Below, piece by piece: positions 1 through 6,626 of a DNA stretch of 14,394 nucleotides. Each line of letters begins with the position of its first letter. The first letter of the stretch is position 1. Location: assembly GCA_023247575.1 (NCBI GenBank), contig JAHFGE010000026.1:1-14394 (forward strand), read 5' to 3'. The DNA comes from Candidatus Omnitrophota bacterium. GTDB lineage: Bacteria; Omnitrophota; Gorgyraeia; Zapsychrales; Fredricksoniimonadaceae. The position numbers and the translations under genes were made by a program. The notes beneath the pieces were generated by a model. That model was not told the origin of the DNA. It saw only the letters and a list, made by a program, of their open reading frames with translations, and did not search any database.

Positions 1-288
1 AACAACGATATCCACCTGGCTTAACCCAGCTAAGAAAGCCACTTCTTTTTCAACATCAAAAAGTTTCAATTTCAAAGAACGGAACTCTTCTTTTATGTGC
101 GCTAAATCTTTTATTTTAGCAGCAACATAACTCGGCTTATATTTTTTTATCTGCGCTTTTAATAACTCAATATTATTATAGGCACTGAGGGCGACTACTT
201 TAAAACGCTTAGGATGCCAATCAACAACCTTTAAAGTATTAACTCCAATGGAACCTGTTGAACCTAAAATAGCCAAACGACGCGGCAT
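1..288 (-). CDS. dxr: 1-deoxy-D-xylulose 5-phosphate reductoisomerase, N-terminal part
   Basis: This enzyme catalyses the NADPH-dependent rearrangement and reduction of 1-deoxy-D-xylulose 5-phosphate to 2-C-methyl-D-erythritol 4-phosphate, the committed step of the MEP isoprenoid pathway in the cytoplasm. Only about 96 N-terminal residues are in the window; the frame stays open to position 1. The start reads MPRRLAILGSTGSIG, where GSTGSIG (residues 9-15) is the hallmark nucleotide-binding loop of Dxr, and it is followed by the expected Rossmann-fold alternation. A second in-frame ATG six bases upstream (294) would add two residues. Neither start has a clear Shine-Dalgarno sequence. The gene begins 2-8 bases after the cdsA stop, so translational coupling is likely. 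The order uppS-cdsA-dxr is a widespread bacterial arrangement and supports the call. The catalytic and metal-binding domains lie outside the window. Confidence 0.94.
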   Translation of the reverse strand, partial: MPRRLAILGSTGSIGVNTLKVVDWHPKRFKVVALSAYNNIELLKAQIKKYKPSYVAAKIKDLAHIKEEFRSLKLKLFDVEKEVAFLAGLSQVDIVV

Positions 289-296
289 GATCATAA

Positions 297-1121
297 TTAT
301 TGTACTGTTCGAAGCGTTGAATTCATATACAAATAAAAGGCAGGTGCAGAGAACAATAAACTATCAATCATGTCTAAAACTCCCCCCAAGCCTGGCAAAA
401 GCTTGCCTGAGTCTTTAACTCCGCAATCACGCTTAATTAAAGATTCAGATAAATCGCCCAATTGTCCCAAAGCTCCAAAAAACATTCCTATGAGAACAAT
501 TTGCCAAAGTGGAAAATCAATTTCTAATGGTAGAAATGAACGTACGGCCACCGCCACTAGACCGCTAACGATAATACTGCCCGCGGTTCCTTCCACTGAT
601 TTATGAGGACTGACTTTAGGCAATAAGGGATGTTTACCTATAGAAGTGCCTATTAAAAGGGCCCCTATATCACCTGATTTGGTGACCAAAAGAATAAACC
701 CTAACAGTTTTACGCCCTCTATTCCTGGAAGCAATAAGCGGATTTTGACTAGAAAGCTAAAAAACCAGGATACATAAAGCACGCCAAACAATGTGGTGGA
801 CAAGCCTAAAATGGCATTACGATTATCCTGTCTGGCAAACTGCATAAATAAAATTAATAGAAAACCAATAACACTAAACAAGAGTTCCCAATTTTTAGTT
901 AATTCAAAACGTGTAAAAATGGAAATGGGAATCAAAAGACCTATGAGAATGCCCATATAACTGTAAATGGGAATATCTTTTTTCTTAACCATGTAAAAAA
1001 ATTCATAAAGGCCACCAGCTGTCAAAAAACAAATAACGGCAATGAAAAGATAATTATTAACAACTGCCAGAAACGTTACTGCACTCATAAAAATGGCTGA
1101 AAAAAATCGCTGACGGGACAT
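297..1121 (-). CDS. cdsA: Phosphatidate cytidylyltransferase (CDP-diacylglycerol synthase)
   Basis: This integral membrane enzyme makes CDP-diacylglycerol from CTP and phosphatidic acid, the branch point for bacterial phospholipids. The 274-residue protein is mostly hydrophobic, with about seven or eight likely membrane segments and a normal family length. C-terminal landmarks are D151 in SGDIGALLIG, SPHKSVEGTAG at 171-181, and the family signature near 228-253 (SLIKRDCGVKDSGKLLPGLG, then GVLDMIDS). In that signature the usual PGHGG is PGLGG and the usual LDR is LDM; the catalytic acidic residues (D232, D237, D250, D253) remain. The start is backed by AAAGGA about eight bases upstream. The gene sits 11 bases after uppS and directly ahead of dxr, so the three are probably co-transcribed. 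The signature substitutions resemble variants I recall from PVC bacteria and probably do not mean loss of function. Confidence 0.93.
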   Translation of the reverse strand: MSRQRFFSAIFMSAVTFLAVVNNYLFIAVICFLTAGGLYEFFYMVKKKDIPIYSYMGILIGLLIPISIFTRFELTKNWELLFSVIGFLLILFMQFARQDNRNAILGLSTTLFGVLYVSWFFSFLVKIRLLLPGIEGVKLLGFILLVTKSGDIGALLIGTSIGKHPLLPKVSPHKSVEGTAGSIIVSGLVAVAVRSFLPLEIDFPLWQIVLIGMFFGALGQLGDLSESLIKRDCGVKDSGKLLPGLGGVLDMIDSLLFSAPAFYLYMNSTLRTVQ

Positions 1122-1132
1122 ACATTTTTCCT

Positions 1133-1852
1133 TTACACAACAGTATTTACTCTTCCATAACGGCGCTCCCGACTGGCAAACTCCTCCAAGACTTTATGGA
1201 ACTCCTGGATGGTAAATTCCGGCCAATATTTAGAAGTAAAATAAAGTTCCGCGTAAGAAATCTGCCAAAGCAAAAAATTACTGATTCGCTGTTCACCGGA
1301 TGTCCGTATAAGCAAATCTACCTCAGATTGATCTTTAGTATACAGATACAATTCTAATTTTTCTTCATCAATATCATTAATCTTTGTTTTGCCTTCCATA
1401 ATATCCTGACCAATACTTTTGACAGCATCGACAATCTCAGCTCGAGCGCCATAATTAAAGGCGATATTAAGTGTCATCGTCTTGTTGTGCTCTGTCAAGA
1501 CCATAGTTTGATCGATAGCCTCTAAAACAGCAAGTGGAATTCCTTGACGTCGACCGATAAATTGAATTTTGATACCATGCTCATGAAGCTCCTGAGCCTT
1601 TTGTCCCAAAACGGAAATAAGTGTGCGCATAAGCCAAGACACTTCTTCCTGGGGACGTCTCCAGTTTTCCGTAGAAAAGGCATACAAAGTCAACACCTTA
1701 ATGCCTATACGGCAGGCTTCAGAGACAATCTCTTCAACTCTTTTAATTCCTTCAAGATGCCCCTGAGAACGGTTTAAATGTTGAGCCTTGGCCCAGCGAC
1801 CATTGCCATCCATAATAATGGCAACATGCTGTGGTAGTTTTGATATGCTCAT
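1133..1852 (-). CDS. uppS: Isoprenyl transferase (undecaprenyl diphosphate synthase)
   Basis: This cytoplasmic cis-prenyltransferase condenses isopentenyl diphosphate onto farnesyl diphosphate to make undecaprenyl diphosphate, the lipid carrier for peptidoglycan and O-antigen synthesis. From the chosen start the protein is 239 residues, a typical length. It shows AIIMDGNGRWAK at 11-22 with catalytic D15, LYAFSTENWRRP at 56-67, FNYGARAEI at 132-140, and the C-terminal substrate-binding block DLLIRTSGEQRISNFLLWQ at 179-197 with SYAELYF following. An in-frame ATG at 1885 would add 11 residues (MIGGCKSPILF), but that stretch encodes a terminator-like hairpin and has no family counterpart, so 1852 is preferred. 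Neither start has a convincing Shine-Dalgarno sequence, which is unusual beside the well-formed sites of its neighbours. cdsA follows after 11 bases. Confidence 0.95.
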   Translation of the reverse strand: MSISKLPQHVAIIMDGNGRWAKAQHLNRSQGHLEGIKRVEEIVSEACRIGIKVLTLYAFSTENWRRPQEEVSWLMRTLISVLGQKAQELHEHGIKIQFIGRRQGIPLAVLEAIDQTMVLTEHNKTMTLNIAFNYGARAEIVDAVKSIGQDIMEGKTKINDIDEEKLELYLYTKDQSEVDLLIRTSGEQRISNFLLWQISYAELYFTSKYWPEFTIQEFHKVLEEFASRERRYGRVNTVV

Positions 1853-1880
1853 AAATAAAATGGGGGATTTACATCCCCCA
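1853..1880 (-). terminator. Terminator-like hairpin between the coiled-coil gene and uppS
   Basis: Read on the minus strand, the sequence is TGGGGGAT, a four-base loop GTAA, then ATCCCCCA, followed at once by TTTTATTT and the uppS ATG. The eight-base-pair stem is perfect and contains five consecutive G-C pairs. The T-rich tail is on the minus side only, so the element is directional. It lies 37 bases after the stop of the coiled-coil gene and would end that unit, or act as an attenuator in the uppS leader. Termination has not been shown. Confidence 0.6.
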
Positions 1881-1909
1881 ATCATTAATCGCTTAAGCGT
1901 CCGTAAAAA

Positions 1910-1937
1910 ATTATAATTACTGTGCCGCTTTTGACAT
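1910..1937 (-). promoter_or_regulatory. Possible promoter for uppS-cdsA-dxr
   Basis: A perfect TATAAT lies on the minus strand at 1915-1910. Sixteen bases upstream is ATGTCA (1937-1932), which matches four of six positions of the -35 consensus. A ten-base palindrome CGCTTAAGCG (1890-1899) lies just after the expected start point and could be an operator, although short palindromes are common by chance. If the promoter is real, the hairpin at 1861-1880 sits in the 5' leader. The local AT-richness makes a chance TATAAT plausible. Confidence 0.3.
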
Positions 1938-2318
1938 TACTGTCGGGTTGCTACTGGCAGCGGATTGTACCGAAGCAGAGGCTTTCTCTTCCACTGTATT
2001 TTTTAACTTGGCTTCCAAATTAGCCCTGGTCTTACTAAGTTCTTCATACTGCTTTTGTAAATCGGCGTTCACTGTTTTTTCCTGATCAATAAACTCCTGG
2101 ACTTTAACCATTTTATCATTAGCTACTTTTAATTGAGCTTCCAAAGTGGCCACCTTGGCTGCACTTTTTTGAAGACTTTCTTCCACTACCATGCGATTGT
2201 AACGCTCCTCTTCCAAACTCTTACTAACCTTAGAATTCTTTTCAAAAATTCCTACCAATGCCACCACCAAACCAACTGAAACCAAAACTAATACAACTAA
2301 AAGGATATCTTTCTTCAT
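1917..2318 (-). CDS. Membrane-anchored coiled-coil protein of unknown function
   Basis: I do not recognise this 133-residue protein as a named family. It has a short positive N-terminus (MKKD), one hydrophobic segment at about 5-25 that could be an uncleaved membrane anchor, and then a long charged stretch at about 31-113 rich in Glu, Lys, Gln, Leu and Ala with heptad-like spacing, typical of a coiled coil. A low-complexity Ser/Ala tail ends the protein. The likely topology places the coiled coil in the periplasm. The ATG at 2318 is chosen because AGGA lies six bases upstream; a GTG three bases earlier (2321) would be too close to that site. The gene starts eight bases after the OmpA-type lipoprotein stop, and the two probably form one transcript and may work together at the cell envelope. 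That partnership is inferred from proximity alone. Confidence 0.75.
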   Translation of the reverse strand: MKKDILLVVLVLVSVGLVVALVGIFEKNSKVSKSLEEERYNRMVVEESLQKSAAKVATLEAQLKVANDKMVKVQEFIDQEKTVNADLQKQYEELSKTRANLEAKLKNTVEEKASASVQSAASSNPTVMSKAAQ

Positions 2319-2326
2319 CACTTATC

Positions 2327-2962
2327 CTATTTAGAAATTTCTTCAGGAGTTTCAGCAGCTTGTGCTCTTTCTGTTTTAGGTAAGATAACAATCTCTACCC
2401 GACGGTTCTTTTGTCGTCCTTCTCTGGTATCATTGGTAGCCACTGGCCTATATTCACCATAGCCAACGGCTGACATACGAGGCTCATCAACATGTTGTTC
2501 ACTTAAGTGATGTAAAACACTTAACGCACGGGCTGTTGATAATTCCCAATTCGATTTCCAGCCAGACTTTTTGATTGGCTGATTGTCCGTATGTCCTTCA
2601 ATACCAATACTGAGATCTGCGACAGTTGTATTTAACACCTCTGCTACTTTATTCAATTTAGGAAGAGATTCCGAACGCAATTTGGCTTTGCCAGAATCAA
2701 ACAAAACTTCCGCCACAAAAGTAATCACCAGTCCCTTCTCCTGCATTTCCACTTTAACTTGTTTATTGCCAATTTCATCTTGCAGGCGTTTTTCCAACTC
2801 CGCTTTAGCGCGCTCAAGTTCATTTAAATTACTTTTAAGCTTGGAAATCTTTTCAATATCCGTGCGCCGCCCTTTTTGGAAAATAATGGTGCAGCCTGAT
2901 AATCCTATGATGGCTACAGAAACTAAAATCAAACTCACAAATCTAACTTTAGAAGCACGCAT
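2327..2962 (-). CDS. OmpA/Pal-type peptidoglycan-associated lipoprotein
   Basis: This is a probable outer-membrane lipoprotein that tethers the envelope to peptidoglycan. The 211-residue precursor has a signal peptide ending in the lipobox LSGC (21-24). Threonine, not aspartate, follows the acylated cysteine, which fits outer-membrane sorting by the E. coli rule. A short coiled-coil linker spans about 35-66. An OmpA C-terminal-like domain spans about 80-195, with FDSGKAKL (88-95), GHTDNQPI (123-130), WELSTARA (139-146) and the closing NRRVEI (186-191); the HTD aspartate and the NRR arginine are the usual diaminopimelate-binding residues. The domain is close in style to both Pal and MotB, but MotB would start with an uncleaved anchor. 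A strong AAGGAGG lies five bases before the ATG. No TolB or other Tol genes are in the window, so calling it Pal itself is not justified. Confidence 0.88.
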   Translation of the reverse strand: MRASKVRFVSLILVSVAIIGLSGCTIIFQKGRRTDIEKISKLKSNLNELERAKAELEKRLQDEIGNKQVKVEMQEKGLVITFVAEVLFDSGKAKLRSESLPKLNKVAEVLNTTVADLSIGIEGHTDNQPIKKSGWKSNWELSTARALSVLHHLSEQHVDEPRMSAVGYGEYRPVATNDTREGRQKNRRVEIVILPKTERAQAAETPEEISK

Positions 2963-2967
2963 TCTGT

Positions 2968-2974
2968 CCTCCTT
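2968..2974 (-). promoter_or_regulatory. Strong Shine-Dalgarno site for the OmpA-type lipoprotein
   Basis: AAGGAGG on the minus strand lies five bases upstream of the ATG at 2962. It fixes the start and suggests high translation, as expected of an abundant envelope lipoprotein. Confidence 0.85.
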
Positions 2975-3001
2975 AAAAAAATAATTAATAAAGTTTGTTT
3001 C

Positions 3002-3030
3002 AAATTAGCACAGGGTTCCGCTAAAGTCAA
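3002..3030 (-). promoter_or_regulatory. Sigma-70-type promoter for the lipoprotein and coiled-coil genes
   Basis: On the minus strand, TTGACT (3030-3025, five of six consensus positions) is followed after exactly 17 bases by TAATTT (3007-3002). The -10 box is preceded by TGC, giving an extended -10 motif that can compensate for a weak hexamer. The site lies in the 93-base gap between the purA stop and the lipoprotein ATG, with room for a 5' leader of about 30 bases. It is the best promoter candidate in the window. Confidence 0.6.
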
Positions 3031-3055
3031 GTAATCAATCCTTCAATTTCAAGGA

Positions 3056-4327
3056 TTAACGTACAATGATTTCATTCCGCTTAGAACCAACGGAAATATA
3101 TTTAACCCTAACCCCCACAAGTTTTTCCACACGTTTAATATAACGACGGGCATTAAGGGGAAGTTGGCTGTACTGGCGTACCTGGCGGGTGCTCTCTTGC
3201 CATCCTGGCATTGTTTCATAGATAACACCAGTTTTTGAAAGCACTTCCAAGTCATGGGGAAAATTTCTATAAATTTTTCCCTTATATTGATAACCCACCG
3301 CTATTTTTAAAGTCTTCAGTCCATCTAAAACATCCAACTTCATCATAGCCAATTCGCAAACCCCATTAATAATGGCCGCATAGCGAACTAAAACACTATC
3401 AAACCAACCGCAGCGGCGTGGTCGGCCAGTTGTAGCACCAAACTCTTGACCCCTGCATTGAATCAAATTATTCATCTTTTGGTCAAATTCCGTTGGGAAA
3501 GGTCCTTCCCCTACGCGGGTGGTATAGGCCTTTACAGCAGCAATGACTTTGCCAATTTTAATAGGAGGAACACCGCTACCAGCGCAAACCCCTCCAATGG
3601 TCGCATTAGAAGAAGTCACAAAGGGATAGGTCCCAAAATCTACGTCAAGAAACGTTCCTTGGGCTCCTTCAAACAATACTTTTTTATTCCGATCAATGGC
3701 TTCATTTAAAAATAATGCTGTGTCGCAAATATAGGGTTTAAGCCTGTGGCCATAATTTAAATATTCTTCATAAATCTTTCTGAAATCATAGCGTTGATGG
3801 CCATAAACTTTTTTGAAAATATCGTTTTTCTCGTTAAGATTGTCCTGAAGTTTAGCTTTGAACACCTGAGGGTTGAGTAAATCAATGATACGGATCCCCA
3901 TACGTCCAATTTTATCCGAATAGCAAGGTCCAATACCGCGGCCGGTTGTGCCTATTTTTTGGTTACGCTTGGTTTCCCTTAATTGATCCATGATTCTATG
4001 GTAAGGCATCACCACATGCGCATGGCAAGAAATTTTAAGTTGGCGATTGATCATGAGAAGTCCGCGATTTTTAAGCCCATTCATTTCTTCCAGCAATGCT
4101 TTAGGATCAATGACAACGCCATTTCCAATCACACATGTCTTAGACGGCCTTAAAATGGCCGAAGGGATCAAATGAAAAACATATTCTTTCTTCCCCACGA
4201 TAACGGTATGACCAGCATTGTTGCCGCCTTGATAGCGAACGGCAATATCCACATTCTCAGCGAGAATATCAATGAGTTTTCCCTTACCCTCATCTCCCCA
4301 TTGTGCTCCTACAACAACAAAATTCAT
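3056..4327 (-). CDS. purA: Adenylosuccinate synthetase
   Basis: This cytoplasmic enzyme makes adenylosuccinate from IMP, aspartate and GTP, the first committed step from IMP to AMP. The 423-residue length is normal. The N-terminus carries the P-loop-like signature GAQWGDEGKGK (7-17) with catalytic D12, and NNAGHT (36-41) with catalytic H40. Further on are the IMP/GTP-binding blocks GTTGRGIGP, FEGAQGTFLDVDFGTYPFVT and the signature GATTGRPRRCGWFD. The C-terminus ends with ISVGSKRNEI, as in the family. The start has AAAGG about eight bases upstream. It follows the CcdA-like membrane gene by 46 bases with no obvious terminator between them, so it may be the last gene of the long operon. A short inverted repeat (AATCCTT/AAGGATT, 3037-3057) overlaps its stop but has no T-tract. 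Confidence 0.97.
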   Translation of the reverse strand: MNFVVVGAQWGDEGKGKLIDILAENVDIAVRYQGGNNAGHTVIVGKKEYVFHLIPSAILRPSKTCVIGNGVVIDPKALLEEMNGLKNRGLLMINRQLKISCHAHVVMPYHRIMDQLRETKRNQKIGTTGRGIGPCYSDKIGRMGIRIIDLLNPQVFKAKLQDNLNEKNDIFKKVYGHQRYDFRKIYEEYLNYGHRLKPYICDTALFLNEAIDRNKKVLFEGAQGTFLDVDFGTYPFVTSSNATIGGVCAGSGVPPIKIGKVIAAVKAYTTRVGEGPFPTEFDQKMNNLIQCRGQEFGATTGRPRRCGWFDSVLVRYAAIINGVCELAMMKLDVLDGLKTLKIAVGYQYKGKIYRNFPHDLEVLSKTGVIYETMPGWQESTRQVRQYSQLPLNARRYIKRVEKLVGVRVKYISVGSKRNEIIVR

Positions 4328-4373
4328 AGTTTACCTTTCAATTTCATAACCTATTTTTACAAAAAATGAGGAG

Positions 4374-5021
4374 TCATAAAAATAAATCGACAATGCCTAA
4401 TGCAGCAGACAGCAAAATAGCCGCCGCAATGATCTTAAATAACCTTGCATTGACGGTATTTAAAAAAACTGTTCCTGCTACCACATAAACAACCCACAAA
4501 CTTACCAGTGTGTATAGTCCAATAAAAAATGCCATGGTCATAAATTCTCCAGGCAATTTCATATAAATACTAAAGACAGTGATGTAGTAGTTTGTAGTCC
4601 AAACAGTTGCCAATATACTTAAAAACCCTGCCGCCAAACAAATGATAAGCCCCAATGCTAAAGGTGATAATTTAACTTGGGAAGAGCTCTCATCTGTAAC
4701 CCCCCTTCCTCTTATCAGTAAAAACCATTGATATAAAAATTTAATACCTTTGTATCCCACACCTACGGCTAATACGATATAGAACCACCGCACCACTATC
4801 TGGAAATATTTATTCCATGTCCAAACATCTAAACCGCAATTTAAAACAAATGATGTTAGAAATAGGATGGAAATAAAAAGGAAAAACCACCTTTTTTTAA
4901 AACCACATCTCTTAAGCCATAATAAGCCCCACAACGTCACTGCTGCGGTCATTAATGCACAAGGATTAACCCCGTCCTCTATGCCTGCCGCCAGAGGAAC
5001 CCACCACATGGTATTAAACAT
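4374..5021 (-). CDS. CcdA/DsbD-like six-segment membrane protein of unknown function
   Basis: This 215-residue protein is nearly all hydrophobic, with six likely membrane segments in two sets of three (roughly 8-36, 45-63, 76-103, then 119-140, 158-184, 193-214) joined by a polar loop at 104-117. Segment 1 carries GIEDGVNPCALMT (13-25). Its DG-NPCA core is characteristic of the CcdA/DsbD family, which carries reducing power across the inner membrane. In the family a second redox cysteine follows an AGF-type motif in segment 4. Here AAGFLSILATVWTTN (130-144) has no cysteine; the nearest is C128, before the motif. Other cysteines are at 39 and 62. Classical thiol relay is therefore doubtful. 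Ion or small-molecule transport, or a scaffold role, is possible. The gene starts five bases after the serA stop and precedes purA. The Shine-Dalgarno site is weak, and M5 is an alternative start. Confidence 0.8.
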   Translation of the reverse strand: MFNTMWWVPLAAGIEDGVNPCALMTAAVTLWGLLWLKRCGFKKRWFFLFISILFLTSFVLNCGLDVWTWNKYFQIVVRWFYIVLAVGVGYKGIKFLYQWFLLIRGRGVTDESSSQVKLSPLALGLIICLAAGFLSILATVWTTNYYITVFSIYMKLPGEFMTMAFFIGLYTLVSLWVVYVVAGTVFLNTVNARLFKIIAAAILLSAALGIVDLFL

Positions 5022-5026
5022 AGGCT

Positions 5027-6613
5027 TTAAACTTTGATGGCTTTGACAAAAAGAATGTTCTTCGTTTGGCGCAAACTCGATATAACGCTCTCAGGAATTT
5101 CGTTATCTACGTTGACTACACTGACAGCTATCCCTTGATGATTTTCACGTCCCAAAGTAATGCCCGCAATATTAATATGGGCCTGAGCTAAAATGGTGCC
5201 GATAGCACCGACAATTCCTGGTTTATCATTATTATTGATAAACAACATGTGTCCCGAAGGAACGGCTTCTACATACACGTTGTTGACCTTAGCAATACGA
5301 GGTTGTTTATTGCTAGACAAAGTTCCCAGCAAAGAAAAGGGATCTTTATCCGTCACTATATCTAAGGCTATGGCATTAACATATTCTCCCTCTTGCGAAG
5401 AAACAATTTCTTGAAAGTTAACACCGCGCTCTTTCATCATATTCATGGCATTAATGTTGTTAACCGTATCGCCTAAAATAGGTGTTAATAAACCCTTAGC
5501 TAGTGCCATGCTCACGGCTGTTACTTTTTCTTTAGCAACGGCACCGCTATAAGTAATTTTGACTTCCTTCATGGCCCCTTGGACAAGTTGGCCAGCAAAC
5601 TTTCCCATTCTCTCCCCTAAATCTAAATAAGGTTCAATGGCTTTATAGGCTTCCGCGGAAAGGGAAGGAAAGTTTGCCGCATTGCGAATTCCCCGTCCAG
5701 ATAAAGCATCCTTGACGGCATGGGCAATTTCCACCGCTACATTGACCTGGGCTTCGGAAGTCGAAGCTCCTAAATGGGGTGTTGTTATACAATTGTCTAG
5801 TTTTAATAAGGGTGAATTAAAATCCGGAGGCTCTACATCGTAAACATCTATAGCTACTCCCGCGATACGTTTTTCCTGCAAAGCCTTTATGAGAGCCCGC
5901 TCATCGATGATCCCTCCCCGTGCACAATTAATTAAACGCACAGATTTTTTCATTAAAGCGATTTGTTTATCTGAAACCATACCGGTTGTTTCATCGGTTT
6001 TAGGAATATGGACAGTAATATAATCTGCTGTTCTGTAGATTTCCTCCAGCGCGATTAATTTAATACCGTTTTTGGCTGCAATCTCTACAGATAAATAAGG
6101 ATCATGGCCAACTGTTGTCATACCAAAGGCCTGAGCCATTTTGGCCACCGTGCTACCGATGCGGCCTAAACCGATAATTCCTAGGATTTTACCATGAAGC
6201 TCAACACCAATGAATTTAGAGCGCTCCCATTTACCGCTTTTAAGGGAAGCCACCGCTTGAGGAATATTACGGGATAGCGCCAAGATAAGACTCATCGTAT
6301 GTTCTGCCGTCGATGTGGTATTACCAGCAGGGGTATTCATAGCCACGACACCCTTTTTGGTGGCCGCAGATAAATCCACATTGTCTAATCCCACTCCCGC
6401 TCGACCAATAACTTTTAATTTATCGGCGGCTTCTATAATTTCAACAGTCACTTGGGTCCCGGAGCGAACAATCAAGGCATCGTAGTCTTTGATAATGTTT
6501 TTAAGTTCACCGACTGGAATCCCAAATTTACAGTCCACCTGAAAATTTTTATCTGCTGTTAAAATATCAAGGCCTTCCTTTTCTAACTTATCGCTAATGA
6601 GAATTTTAAACAT
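5027..6613 (-). CDS. serA: D-3-phosphoglycerate dehydrogenase, long form
   Basis: This enzyme oxidises 3-phosphoglycerate to 3-phosphohydroxypyruvate with NAD, the first step of serine synthesis. At 528 residues it is the long form: a substrate/NAD-binding core (1-310), an intervening allosteric-substrate-binding-type domain (about 315-450), and a C-terminal ACT domain (about 455-528) that usually mediates serine feedback. The NAD loop is GLGRIGS (148-154). The catalytic set is R232 in CARGGI, E261 in DVEPP and H280 in PHLGAST. AGVGLDNVD (72-80) and NTPAGNTTSTAEHT (93-106) are the usual substrate-side motifs. AGGGA lies about six bases before the ATG. The gene follows the class V aminotransferase by 13 bases, and the pair likely performs the first two steps of serine synthesis. 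Allosteric control by serine is inferred from domain content. Confidence 0.96.
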   Translation of the reverse strand: MFKILISDKLEKEGLDILTADKNFQVDCKFGIPVGELKNIIKDYDALIVRSGTQVTVEIIEAADKLKVIGRAGVGLDNVDLSAATKKGVVAMNTPAGNTTSTAEHTMSLILALSRNIPQAVASLKSGKWERSKFIGVELHGKILGIIGLGRIGSTVAKMAQAFGMTTVGHDPYLSVEIAAKNGIKLIALEEIYRTADYITVHIPKTDETTGMVSDKQIALMKKSVRLINCARGGIIDERALIKALQEKRIAGVAIDVYDVEPPDFNSPLLKLDNCITTPHLGASTSEAQVNVAVEIAHAVKDALSGRGIRNAANFPSLSAEAYKAIEPYLDLGERMGKFAGQLVQGAMKEVKITYSGAVAKEKVTAVSMALAKGLLTPILGDTVNNINAMNMMKERGVNFQEIVSSQEGEYVNAIALDIVTDKDPFSLLGTLSSNKQPRIAKVNNVYVEAVPSGHMLFINNNDKPGIVGAIGTILAQAHINIAGITLGRENHQGIAVSVVNVDNEIPESVISSLRQTKNILFVKAIKV

Positions 6614-6626
6614 ATTTTCCCTTTAT

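Noticed and set aside
1853..1885. Longer uppS starting at the ATG at 1885
   Set aside because: The extra 11 residues have no family counterpart and are encoded by the hairpin; there is no ribosome site. It cannot be fully excluded because the 1852 start also lacks one.
2583..2984. Plus-strand open frame of 133 codons opposite the OmpA-type lipoprotein gene
   Set aside because: It is the antisense shadow of a well-supported gene, its product has no recognisable motif, and no ribosome site or promoter context supports it.
3037..3057. Inverted repeat AATCCTT/AAGGATT at the purA stop as a terminator
   Set aside because: The stem is short and AT-rich, the loop is seven bases, and no T-tract follows on the minus strand. 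It may slow transcription but does not look like an intrinsic terminator.
4328..4373. Possible promoter or terminator between the membrane-protein gene and purA
   Set aside because: The 46 bases hold only A and T runs, with no paired -35/-10 boxes and no GC-rich stem.
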